Source: PNKC01 sp039917655
GTDB taxonomy: Bacteria; Chloroflexota; Dehalococcoidia; Tepidiformales; Tepidiformaceae
DNA: 12,069 bases
Direction: 5' to 3'
NCBI GenBank assembly: GCA_039917655.1
Contig: JBDSJC010000161.1
Location: 1 to 12,069 of the forward strand
A model generated the notes under the pieces. It had not been told where the DNA came from, did no database searches, and saw only the letters and a list, made by a program, of their open reading frames with translations. Every line of letters starts with the position of its first letter. The stretch's first letter is position 1. Below are positions 5,583-11,651 of the stretch, piece after piece. Position numbers and translations under genes: made by a program.

Positions 5583-7697
5583 GTGACCGCGAACATGCTT
5601 GCCCGAACCCCAGCGAACTTCCGTCTCGTTGCCGATTACGTGCCTACGGGCGACCAGCCGGAGGCGATCGCGAAGCTCGTTGAAGGCGTGAATCGTGGCG
5701 ACCGCTACCAGACGCTGCTCGGTGTCACGGGCTCTGGTAAGACCTTCACGATGGCCAACGTCATCCAGCAAACGGGCCGCCCGGCGCTCATCCTCGCCCA
5801 CAATAAGACGCTCGCCGCCCAGCTCGCCTCGGAGCTCAAGGAGTTCTTCCCCGAGAACGCGGTCGAATACTTCGTCAGCTACTACGACTACTACCAGCCC
5901 GAGGCGTACATCCCGCGGACGGACACCTACATCGCCAAGGACGCGGACATCAACGAGGAGATCGATAAGCTGCGCCACGCTGCCACGCGGTCGCTCTTCA
6001 CCCGCCGCGACGCCGTAATCGTCGCCAGCGTCAGCTGTATCTACGGCCTCGGCGAGCCGGACCAGTACCAGGAGTTCGTGCTCAGCCTGAAGGTTGGGCA
6101 GTCGTTCAGCCGTGCTGACGCGGTGCGCAAGATGGTTGCCATGCAGTACGAACGCAACGACATGAACGTCGTCCGCGGGCGGTTTCGTGTGCGAGGAGAT
6201 TCGCTCACGATCCTCCCGAGCTACGACGAGTTGGCAGTGCGCATCGATTTCTTCGGCGATGAGGTCGAGCGCATCGTCGAACTGGACCCGCTGACCGGCG
6301 AGATCGTTGCGGAAAAGAGCGAGATCGACATCTTTCCCGCGAAGCACTTCGTTACCACTGAAGACCGCATGGTCGGTGCAATCGCGGGCATCGAACAGGA
6401 GCTGGCCGAGCAGTTGGCGGTGTTCAACCAGCAGGGCAAGATCCTCGAGGCCGCGCGTCTTGAAGAGCGCACCCACTACGACATCGAATCGATGCGTGAG
6501 ACCGGCTACTGCGCGGGCGTCGAGAACTACTCGCGCCACCTCCAGGCGCGCGAACCCGGCTCCACGCCATGGTGCCTCCTGGACTACTTCCCTGAAGACT
6601 GGCTGATCTTCGTCGATGAATCGCACATGACGTTGCCCCAGGTGCAGGGACAGTTCTTCGGTGACCGCGCGCGCAAGGAGACCCTCGTCGAGTTCGGCTT
6701 CCGCCTCCCCAGCGCGATGGACAACCGCCCGCTGACCTTCGAGGAGTTCGATAAACACATCAACCAGGCCGTGTTCGTGAGCGCCACACCCGCCGACTAC
6801 GAGATCCAGCGCTCATCGCAGGTTGTCGAGCAGGTGATTCGCCCGACGGGCCTCCTGGATCCCGAGATCGAGGTGCGACCGACCAAGAACCAGGTTGACG
6901 ATCTGATGCACGAGATTCGCAGCGTCGCCGACAAGGGTCAGCGCGCCCTTGTCACCACTCTGACAAAGAAGATGGCCGAAGACCTCGCGGACTACCTCGT
7001 GGAGATGGGCATCAAAACCCATTACCTCCATGCGGAAGTGCAGACGCTAGACCGCGTGGAGATCCTGCGTGACCTTCGCCTTGGCGTGTACGACGTGGTG
7101 GTGGGCATCAACCTCCTGCGCGAAGGGCTGGACCTGCCCGAAGTGTCGCGCGTGCTGATCCTCGATGCCGACAAGGAAGGCTACCTTCGCTCCAACCGCT
7201 CGCTGATCCAGACGATCGGCCGGGCCGCCCGCCACGTCGAGGGCCGCGTCATCATGTACGCCGACAAAGTCACCGTGAGCATGCAAAAGGCGATCGACGA
7301 AACCTATCGGCGGCGCGAGATCCAGCGGGAATACAACACCGAGCACGGCATCGAAGCGCTTAGCATCATCAAGCAGATCAAAGACATCACCGACCACGTC
7401 CGGGCGGTTGCCGAAGAGAAGGCAACGTACGACGGCGGGGACGCCCGTCACCTGCCCAAGGACGAACTGCTGCGCATGGTCAAAGAACTGGAGTCGCAGA
7501 TGAAAGCCGCAGCCAAAAACCTCGAGTTCGAGAAGGCGGCCGGCCTGCGCGATCAGGTGGTCGAAATTCGGCGCGAACTTGTGGGCACGGACGCCGAGGA
7601 ACTCTCGGCCTTCGCCGCGGTTGCGGGGCGCAGCGGCCCGTTGCGCTACGGGCGGAGCCAGGCTGGCGGGCGCGACCGCCGCAGCCGCAAGCGTTAG
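5583..7697 (+). CDS. uvrB: UvrB, excinuclease ABC subunit B
   Basis: The 704-aa product is the damage-verifying helicase-like subunit of nucleotide excision repair. It is loaded by UvrA, opens DNA around the lesion and recruits UvrC. Seen in order: GDQPEAI (23-29), Walker A GVTGSGKT (47-54), the damage-probing beta-hairpin YYDYYQPEAYIP (100-111), DESH (345-348) followed by TLPQV, GFRLPSAMDNRPL, VSATP, DDLMHEIR, VGINLLREGLDLPEVS and the helicase VI motif QTIGRAARH. A C-terminal UVR motif lies at ~635-666 (NLEFEKAAGLRDQV). Length is normal, with a basic 38-residue tail. GTG 5583 is preferred because a -10 box places the transcript start there; ATG 5595 is the alternative, costing four residues. 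uvrA and uvrC are not in the window. Confidence 0.97.
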   Translation: MTANMLARTPANFRLVADYVPTGDQPEAIAKLVEGVNRGDRYQTLLGVTGSGKTFTMANVIQQTGRPALILAHNKTLAAQLASELKEFFPENAVEYFVSYYDYYQPEAYIPRTDTYIAKDADINEEIDKLRHAATRSLFTRRDAVIVASVSCIYGLGEPDQYQEFVLSLKVGQSFSRADAVRKMVAMQYERNDMNVVRGRFRVRGDSLTILPSYDELAVRIDFFGDEVERIVELDPLTGEIVAEKSEIDIFPAKHFVTTEDRMVGAIAGIEQELAEQLAVFNQQGKILEAARLEERTHYDIESMRETGYCAGVENYSRHLQAREPGSTPWCLLDYFPEDWLIFVDESHMTLPQVQGQFFGDRARKETLVEFGFRLPSAMDNRPLTFEEFDKHINQAVFVSATPADYEIQRSSQVVEQVIRPTGLLDPEIEVRPTKNQVDDLMHEIRSVADKGQRALVTTLTKKMAEDLADYLVEMGIKTHYLHAEVQTLDRVEILRDLRLGVYDVVVGINLLREGLDLPEVSRVLILDADKEGYLRSNRSLIQTIGRAARHVEGRVIMYADKVTVSMQKAIDETYRRREIQREYNTEHGIEALSIIKQIKDITDHVRAVAEEKATYDGGDARHLPKDELLRMVKELESQMKAAAKNLEFEKAAGLRDQVVEIRRELVGTDAEELSAFAAVAGRSGPLRYGRSQAGGRDRRSRKR

Positions 7698-7718
7698 GTT
7701 AAGCGAACTACTATCGTA

Positions 7719-7734
7719 TATACTGGGGCGGTGA
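7719..7734 (+). promoter_or_regulatory. -10 box of the BrnT/BrnA-like operon
   Basis: TATACT (7719-7724) is 10 nt before the ATG at 7735, so the transcript would have a leader of about four bases or none. There is no ribosome binding site. The 37-bp gap after uvrB therefore carries its own promoter. Confidence 0.55.
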
Positions 7735-8004
7735 ATGTTCGACTGGGACGAAGCCAACGAAGGGCACATCTGGGAACGCCACGGCGTGTCCGTAAGGGAG
7801 GCGGAGGACGCTGTGCTCGATCCGCGCGCGGTTTTCATAGGCACGCCTCGTTCTGTTGAGGCTCGCTCTAGCCTGATCGGCCAGACCGAACAGGGTCGAT
7901 TGCTAAGGATCTTCTACACACTGCGATCACGGTTGACGCGCGTGGTAACTGCGAGGGACGCGAACGAATGGGAACGAAAGCTGTATCGAAAACGACGAAA
8001 GTAG
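7735..8004 (+). CDS. brnT: BrnT-family toxin (ribonuclease of a type II toxin-antitoxin pair)
   Basis: The 89-aa product fits the BrnT family in length and pattern: MFDWDEANEGHIWERHGVS at the start (family: F-x-W-D-x-x-K/N...KHGVSF), EAEDAVLDP, a central IGQTEQGRLLRIFYT strand pair (family: G-x-x...GR-L-x-V-x-x-T), RVVTARDANEWERKLY near the end (family: I-I-S-A-R-x-A-x-x-x-E-R-x-x-Y). BrnT proteins have a RelE/ParE-like fold and cut RNA to stop translation; the neighbouring antitoxin binds them and usually represses the operon. ATG 7735 is fixed by the family N-terminus. The start of the next gene overlaps its last 37 nt, a common toxin-antitoxin layout. Confidence 0.85.
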   Translation: MFDWDEANEGHIWERHGVSVREAEDAVLDPRAVFIGTPRSVEARSSLIGQTEQGRLLRIFYTLRSRLTRVVTARDANEWERKLYRKRRK

Positions 8005-8321
8005 CCGGAGTGAGCCTGGCAGAGGTCAATTCGCCCGATGAGATTCCGGAGTTCGCAACAGATGAGGAGTTCAGAGACTTCTGGGACACCCATGGCCTCG
8101 GGCCCGGTTGGACGGAAGTAGGCGAAGCGCGAGACCCTCGATTGCCACCGCCGCGCCCGCGCACTACGCCAGTCGCGATCCGCTTTGATGCTGACGTTGT
8201 CGCGCGGCTTAAGGCAGTCGCCGCAAAGAAGCACAAGGGGTACCAGACGCTCCTCAAGGAGTTCGTCTCCGAACGGCTGTACGAAGAAGAGAAGCGCGAA
8301 GGTCTGATCCAAAGCTCGTAG
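7968..8321 (+). CDS. BrnA/CopG-like antitoxin with ribbon-helix-helix domain
   Basis: The 117-aa product has an N-terminal segment with EIPEFATDEEFRDFWDTHGLG (25-45), common in antitoxins of this type, and a C-terminal ribbon-helix-helix: TTPVAIRFDADVVARLKAVA (67-86), KGYQTLLKEFVSERL (90-104). The beta strand and two helices would dimerise and bind the operon promoter, while the N-terminal part likely wraps the toxin. ATG 7968 has GAGGGA (7952-7957) at a good distance. An in-frame GTG at 8010, just after the toxin stop, would give a 103-aa form that keeps the DNA-binding domain. BrnA proper usually has its own conserved N-terminus, so a CopG-family label is equally fair. Confidence 0.8.
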   Translation: MGTKAVSKTTKVAGVSLAEVNSPDEIPEFATDEEFRDFWDTHGLGPGWTEVGEARDPRLPPPRPRTTPVAIRFDADVVARLKAVAAKKHKGYQTLLKEFVSERLYEEEKREGLIQSS

Positions 8322-8360
8322 TTTGTGCGGTCGGCCCCGCCGGGCACTTGTGGCCTGCGG

Positions 8361-8372
8361 TATGATGACGCC
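8361..8372 (+). promoter_or_regulatory. -10 box for a leaderless transcript of the 112-aa gene
   Basis: TATGAT (8361-8366) is followed by six bases and then the ATG at 8373, so transcription should start at or next to the start codon. No ribosome binding site is present. The same spacing is seen at uvrB and the LuxR-type gene. Confidence 0.6.
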
Positions 8373-8711
8373 ATGGCATTCACTCCGGCCCATGCGCATG
8401 CGATCGGCCTACAGGGCGGGGCGGATCCGTTGGTCGAACTCGCCAACGATATCGAACGCGAGACGGCCTCGTTCGAGGAATGGCGCTTCGTAACTCGCTA
8501 TCGCGACCGCCTCGCGAGTCATCTGGCGCGCCGCTACCGCGGGGTGCGACCGCTGGTGCTGGGGAACATGCCGGCGCTGATCGAGGCCCTCGATGACGGA
8601 GTAGTCGTTGACGCGATCGTTGATGGCGACCAGATCGAGCCGCTTGCCCACGGCCGCCTGGCTGACCTCGGCGTCATTTCCTTCGTGAGCAGAATCGCCC
8701 AGTCCGCCTGA
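8373..8711 (+). CDS. Hypothetical protein, 112 aa
   Basis: I do not recognise a family. The product starts MAFTPAHAHAIGLQGG, is mildly acidic and soluble, with no membrane segment, signal peptide or Cys. It seems to have a helical middle (ELANDIERETASFEEWRFV, then RYRDRLASHLARRYRG) and a C-terminal alternating strand/helix part containing VVVDAIVDGDQIEPL. GC at third codon positions is high, as in neighbouring genes. The start is set by the -10 box seven bases upstream of the ATG. It lies 51 bp after the antitoxin but has its own promoter, so it is probably not part of the toxin-antitoxin operon. Confidence 0.65.
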   Translation: MAFTPAHAHAIGLQGGADPLVELANDIERETASFEEWRFVTRYRDRLASHLARRYRGVRPLVLGNMPALIEALDDGVVVDAIVDGDQIEPLAHGRLADLGVISFVSRIAQSA

Positions 8712-8731
8712 CTTCGGACGAAGCAGCAGCC

Positions 8732-8966
8732 ATGCCCGCGCTCTTCGACTTGGTGCGTGACTTCGCCCTCGCGTTCGAAGGCGCCTACGAAGACCACCCC
8801 TTCGGCGAAGAGTCGAACGTATTCAATGCCGCGAACGGCGGCAATCGCCGCCCTCAAACGCGTCTACGGCCTGGAGTTGGATGTCCACGCCACCCACCAG
8901 TTCCATGAGGACGCACAGGCTTTGGGCGCTGAAGAAGCCGAAGACGAACCCTACCCGCCGCTGTAG
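8732..8966 (+). pseudogene. Broken MmcQ/YjbR-like gene remnant
   Basis: The frame from ATG 8732 reads MPALFDLVRDFALAFEGAYE then DHPFGEESNVF, matching the start of MmcQ/YjbR proteins (LREFALSLPGAYEDHPWGE type), small DNA-binding-like proteins of ~115 aa. After about 31 codons the likeness ends, and the frame stops at 8906-8908. A second frame from ATG 8826 to 8966 gives 46 aa (AIAALKRVYGLELDVH...EPYPPL) with coding-like composition, but I do not recognise it and it does not look like the rest of MmcQ. The simplest reading is a deletion or frameshift joining an MmcQ N-terminus to another gene's tail. A short real gene at 8826-8966 is possible. Confidence 0.5.
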
Positions 8967-9014
8967 GTGCGCCGTGGATTGGCTGCACCGGCAGCATCGA
9001 CTAGCCGACTGACC

Positions 9015-10232
9015 CTAGATTCCGAAGTCCCAGCTCATGCCATCGTGGTACTTCTTTAGCACGTTCTTCGCGATCAAGATCTTGTGTACCTCGTCCGGGC
9101 CATCGGCGATGCGTAACGTGCGCGCGCCCTGGTACATGCCCGCGAGCGGCGTATCGCCCGAGACGCCCATCGCGCCATGCACCTGGATGGCGCGGTCCAC
9201 CACCCGTTCGAACGCCGCGGGGACAAAGATCTTGATCGCCGAGATGTCGGTCCGCGAATCGCCGCCGCTGTCGATTACCTGGGCGGTGTGGATCGTCATC
9301 AGCCGGGCCGCCTGGATATCGATGTAGCTATCGGCGATGAAGCCCTGGATGAACTGCTTCGTTTCCAGCTTGCCGCCGTGCACTTCGCGATCGATCGAGC
9401 GGCGCACCATCAGGTCGAAGGCGCGCCACATCTGCCCGATGCTGTTCATGCAGTGGAACACGCGCCCCGCGCCGAGGCGGTCCTGCGCCGCCTGGTGGCC
9501 AGTGCCCGTGCGCCCCAACTGGTTCGTGACCGGCACGCGGACGTTGTTGTAGGTAATCTCGCAATGGTTCGAATCGCGCCCCCAGACCGGCACGCTGCGT
9601 TCGATCTTGAACCCGGGCGTATCGGTCGGGACGATGATCTGCGTCATCTTGTCGCGCGCCCCGCCAGCGCCATCCAACTCTTCGGTGCGGCACATGACGA
9701 TCGCGAAGGCCGCACCCTTCGCGCCGGACGTGAACCACTTGCGGCCATTTATCACCCACTCGTCGCCGTCGCGGACAGCGCGCGTCTGGATGGCGTAGGG
9801 GCTCGAGCCCGGCGCGTCAGGTTCAGTCATCGAAAAGCAGGAGCGAATGTCGCCGGCGATCAACGGCTCGAGCCACTTCTTTTTCTGCTCTTCGGTGCCG
9901 TATTTGATGAGGATTGTCTGGTTGCCCGAATCTGGCGCCACTACGCCGAAGATCGGGTTCGAATACCCGCTCCATGCCAGTATCTCGTTCATGTAGGCGT
10001 GTTTCATGAAGCCGATGCCCATCCCGCCGTACTCCTTCGGCAGGTGGGGCGCCCAAAGGCCAGCCTTCTTCACGTTCTCCTGGAGTTCGCGGAATAGCGC
10101 CGGGCGATCCTCGCTCTCCCAGTCACCGAGCCGGTCTTCGTTCGGGATCACATAGCGGTTGACAATGTTCGCCGTGGCGAGCCGCAGTTCGTTGATTTCG
10201 GGGTCGAGATCGGGGATTGGGGCTACCTGCAT
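9015..10232 (-). CDS. Acyl-CoA dehydrogenase
   Basis: The 405-aa product is a cytosolic FAD enzyme that oxidises acyl-CoA to the 2,3-enoyl-CoA and passes electrons to electron-transfer flavoprotein. Seen: the N-terminal helical domain with GLWAPHLPKEYGGMG, the flavin-binding CFSMTEPDAPGS motif and WVINGRKWFTSGA of the middle beta domain, and a C-terminal helical domain with AIQVHGAMGVSGDTPLAGMY and ADGPDEVH. Asp377 of the last motif aligns with the catalytic Glu of medium-chain enzymes, as in ACAD10/11-like members. Length is normal. ATG at 10232 is preferred over a TTG seven codons upstream because GGAG lies 7 nt before it. The neighbouring genes are unrelated; it is probably single. The substrate is not readable from sequence. 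Confidence 0.95.
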   Translation of the reverse strand: MQVAPIPDLDPEINELRLATANIVNRYVIPNEDRLGDWESEDRPALFRELQENVKKAGLWAPHLPKEYGGMGIGFMKHAYMNEILAWSGYSNPIFGVVAPDSGNQTILIKYGTEEQKKKWLEPLIAGDIRSCFSMTEPDAPGSSPYAIQTRAVRDGDEWVINGRKWFTSGAKGAAFAIVMCRTEELDGAGGARDKMTQIIVPTDTPGFKIERSVPVWGRDSNHCEITYNNVRVPVTNQLGRTGTGHQAAQDRLGAGRVFHCMNSIGQMWRAFDLMVRRSIDREVHGGKLETKQFIQGFIADSYIDIQAARLMTIHTAQVIDSGGDSRTDISAIKIFVPAAFERVVDRAIQVHGAMGVSGDTPLAGMYQGARTLRIADGPDEVHKILIAKNVLKKYHDGMSWDFGI

Positions 10233-10261
10233 GGCGCAACTCCGCGGATTCAAGTGGCCCT

Positions 10262-10267
10262 AGTCTA
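10262..10267 (-). promoter_or_regulatory. -10 box of the acyl-CoA dehydrogenase gene
   Basis: On the minus strand, TAGACT lies about 30 bp before the ATG at 10232. This allows a leader of ~20-25 nt that contains the GGAG ribosome binding site. No clear -35 hexamer is seen. Confidence 0.4.
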
Positions 10268-10349
10268 CGCTTCGCTCGAACATTGCACCGGCGCACGCCG
10301 CCAGCAGCGGTGAGCCACGCGTCGGCGCGTTTGGCGTCGGGGTAAACAC

Positions 10350-10378
10350 AAAAGCCCCGGACGAGGTCCGGGGCTTTT
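10350..10378 (-). terminator. Strong bidirectional hairpin terminator
   Basis: AAAAGCCCCGGAC, loop GAG, GTCCGGGGCTTTT is a perfect 13-bp inverted repeat with a GC core flanked by A and T runs on both strands. It lies 18 bp past the stop of the 42-aa membrane protein gene and upstream of the acyl-CoA dehydrogenase promoter. It ends the small gene's transcript and insulates the dehydrogenase. Confidence 0.9.
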
Positions 10379-10396
10379 GCTGTGGCGGGGCCGAGA

Positions 10397-10525
10397 CTAG
10401 CGAAGCAGGAGGACGAGCAATACGATCACCACGACGAGGACGAGTCCGCCGCCGCCGTAGGCATAGCTCTGGCCTTCTTCAGACTTGGCCACGAATCGGT
10501 TGAGCGCGTTAGTTAGCTTCTTCAA
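10397..10525 (-). CDS. 42-aa single-helix membrane protein, YjcZ-like
   Basis: A minus-strand ORF starts at TTG 10525 behind GGAGGG (6 nt spacing). It encodes a charged, amphipathic N-terminus (KKLTNALNRFVAKSEEGQS), the turn YAYGGGG (21-27) and one strongly hydrophobic helix LVLVVVIVLLVLLLR (28-42) that ends the protein. The Tyr/Gly turn followed by a Val/Leu helix recalls YjcZ-type small proteins known from Bacillus spore coats, but the order of charges differs and the likeness is from motif only. The real ribosome binding site, the membrane helix and the terminator directly downstream support a genuine gene. Its role is unknown. Confidence 0.7.
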   Translation of the reverse strand: MKKLTNALNRFVAKSEEGQSYAYGGGGLVLVVVIVLLVLLLR

Positions 10526-10658
10526 GGGTTGTCCCTCCGCGGCGAGTGTGCCGTTACGACGAACCTATCCCTCACCCGATTGTGAACCGGTAACGTGCGG
10601 GCCCACTTCGCTTGCAGGGGTATAGCAGTAGTCGAAGGGGTGGTTTGGCGTTCGAGAA

Positions 10659-11360
10659 TTACCCTTCGGGCTCGACTGCGACCGTCACCACGCATTGTTG
10701 GCCGCGAGCCTGGTTTCGAAAGAGACAGACCAGCATCTCCCGCGTCTCGTCTGCCTTCGAACGGAACGACGCGCGAAAGCATGGAACGCAGGCAGACGCC
10801 TGGAGGGCCTCTGACGCCTCCGCTCGCTGGACAGGGTCCGCCCAGAGTCTCAGGTCCTCCGCCGAACGTCCGATGACGTCTGAACGCCAGTAGCCGGTGA
10901 ACTCCAGAAAACGCTCGTTCACCAGCAGAAAACGGCCGTTCTCGCCTGACACCGAAAGCGCCGCCGGGGCGCCGAAGAACGCTCGACCAAACAGCTCTTC
11001 CGATTCTCGCAAGCTTCGTTCCAGTCGCTTGTTTTCCGAAGTGCCGCGAATGATCGTCAGGTGTCGCCCGTGAGCAACTCGCGCGCGCGAACTGTACTCG
11101 ACATCGATCGTCTCGCCGCCTCGAACCAGGCGAAAGTCGTCTCGCGCAAGGCCGTCGCGCATCAGCCGCTGGATGCCCGGCACGGGATCCCATCCCGGCG
11201 GGCCAAAGGCGCTCATGTTCCGGCCAACCATTTCGTCCGCCGGGACGCCGAGTAGGACGCCAGCCTGCTCGTTGGCAGCAAAGATCACGCCATCGTCATC
11301 GAAGACCAGCATCGCGTCTGGAGCGAGCCGAAAGCAGTCGTCCGAAGGGATGTCCGTCAT
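10659..11360 (-). CDS. Two-PAS sensor protein without output domain (233 aa)
   Basis: The product has PAS domain 1 at ~5-105 (DCFRLAPDAMLVFDDDGVI, FAANEQAGVLLGVPADEMVG, ending HLTIIRGTSENKRLE), a short linker helix, and PAS domain 2 at ~115-230 (ELFGRAFFGAPAALSVSGEN, FLLVNERFLEFTGYWRSDVIG). PAS domains bind ligands, haem or flavin, or make protein contacts. No histidine kinase, GGDEF, EAL or HTH part follows, and there is no membrane segment, so it is a stand-alone cytoplasmic sensor or adaptor. The stop is clean, and no kinase-like frame is seen beyond it. ATG 11360 has no ribosome binding site but lies eight bases after a TAGAGT box, suggesting a leaderless transcript. It diverges from the HTH gene at 11652, a possible partner. 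Confidence 0.88.
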   Translation of the reverse strand: MTDIPSDDCFRLAPDAMLVFDDDGVIFAANEQAGVLLGVPADEMVGRNMSAFGPPGWDPVPGIQRLMRDGLARDDFRLVRGGETIDVEYSSRARVAHGRHLTIIRGTSENKRLERSLRESEELFGRAFFGAPAALSVSGENGRFLLVNERFLEFTGYWRSDVIGRSAEDLRLWADPVQRAEASEALQASACVPCFRASFRSKADETREMLVCLFRNQARGQQCVVTVAVEPEG

Positions 11361-11374
11361 GTGTGGGCACTCTA
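11361..11374 (-). promoter_or_regulatory. -10 box for a near-leaderless PAS protein transcript
   Basis: On the minus strand TAGAGT (11374-11369) is followed by eight bases and the ATG at 11360, with no ribosome binding site. It is weaker than the other boxes here but has the same layout. Confidence 0.45.
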
Positions 11375-11639
11375 CGCTCGAAGCAGTCCCCCGAGACCGG
11401 AGGCCTTGACCTGTGACGCGTCAGTCTTGCGCCTCGTCGCATCGATCCATCGTGCTTCGCTTTCCTGGCGTCCCGGGCCCGCCTTGTTTCGCCCCTTTAG
11501 ACTTGAAGGCTCGCGGTCGTGCTGCACCAGTGCATCAGACCGCAACTGAACCGTGGCGGGTGGAAGCTGGCGGTCCGGGACAAAACATCACGTATCGTAG
11601 TGTTTACCATCGGCTGGGCACAGCACGCCGATGTTGGCG
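11375..11639. other. Divergent intergenic region
   Basis: This ~290-bp gap lies between the PAS gene and the LuxR-type gene. I see no convincing gene: the open frames here have irregular composition and no ribosome binding site. It holds the promoters of both flanking genes and the dyad at 11583-11605. No RNA gene was recognised. Confidence 0.6.
11583..11605. promoter_or_regulatory. Imperfect dyad, candidate operator
   Basis: AAACATCACG, TAT, CGTAGTGTTT: the arms match as inverted repeats at 8 of 10 positions. The centre is ~46 bp upstream of the LuxR-type gene's -10, a usual place for an activator site, and the surrounding bases are more AT-rich than the rest of the window. Confidence 0.4.
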
Positions 11640-11651
11640 TAGTTTGGTGGC
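11640..11651 (+). promoter_or_regulatory. -10 box for a leaderless transcript of the HTH gene
   Basis: TAGTTT (11640-11645) is followed by exactly six bases and the ATG at 11652, the same spacing as at uvrB and the 112-aa gene. There is no ribosome binding site. Confidence 0.5.

Noticed and set aside
5424..6758. Long minus-strand frame (444 codons) opposite uvrB
   Set aside because: It lies over a well-conserved uvrB and the ligase tail, has no recognisable domain, and is expected from high GC at third positions.
9177..10097. Long plus-strand frame (306 codons) opposite the acyl-CoA dehydrogenase
   Set aside because: It is the antisense shadow of a conserved gene, without motifs or a ribosome binding site.
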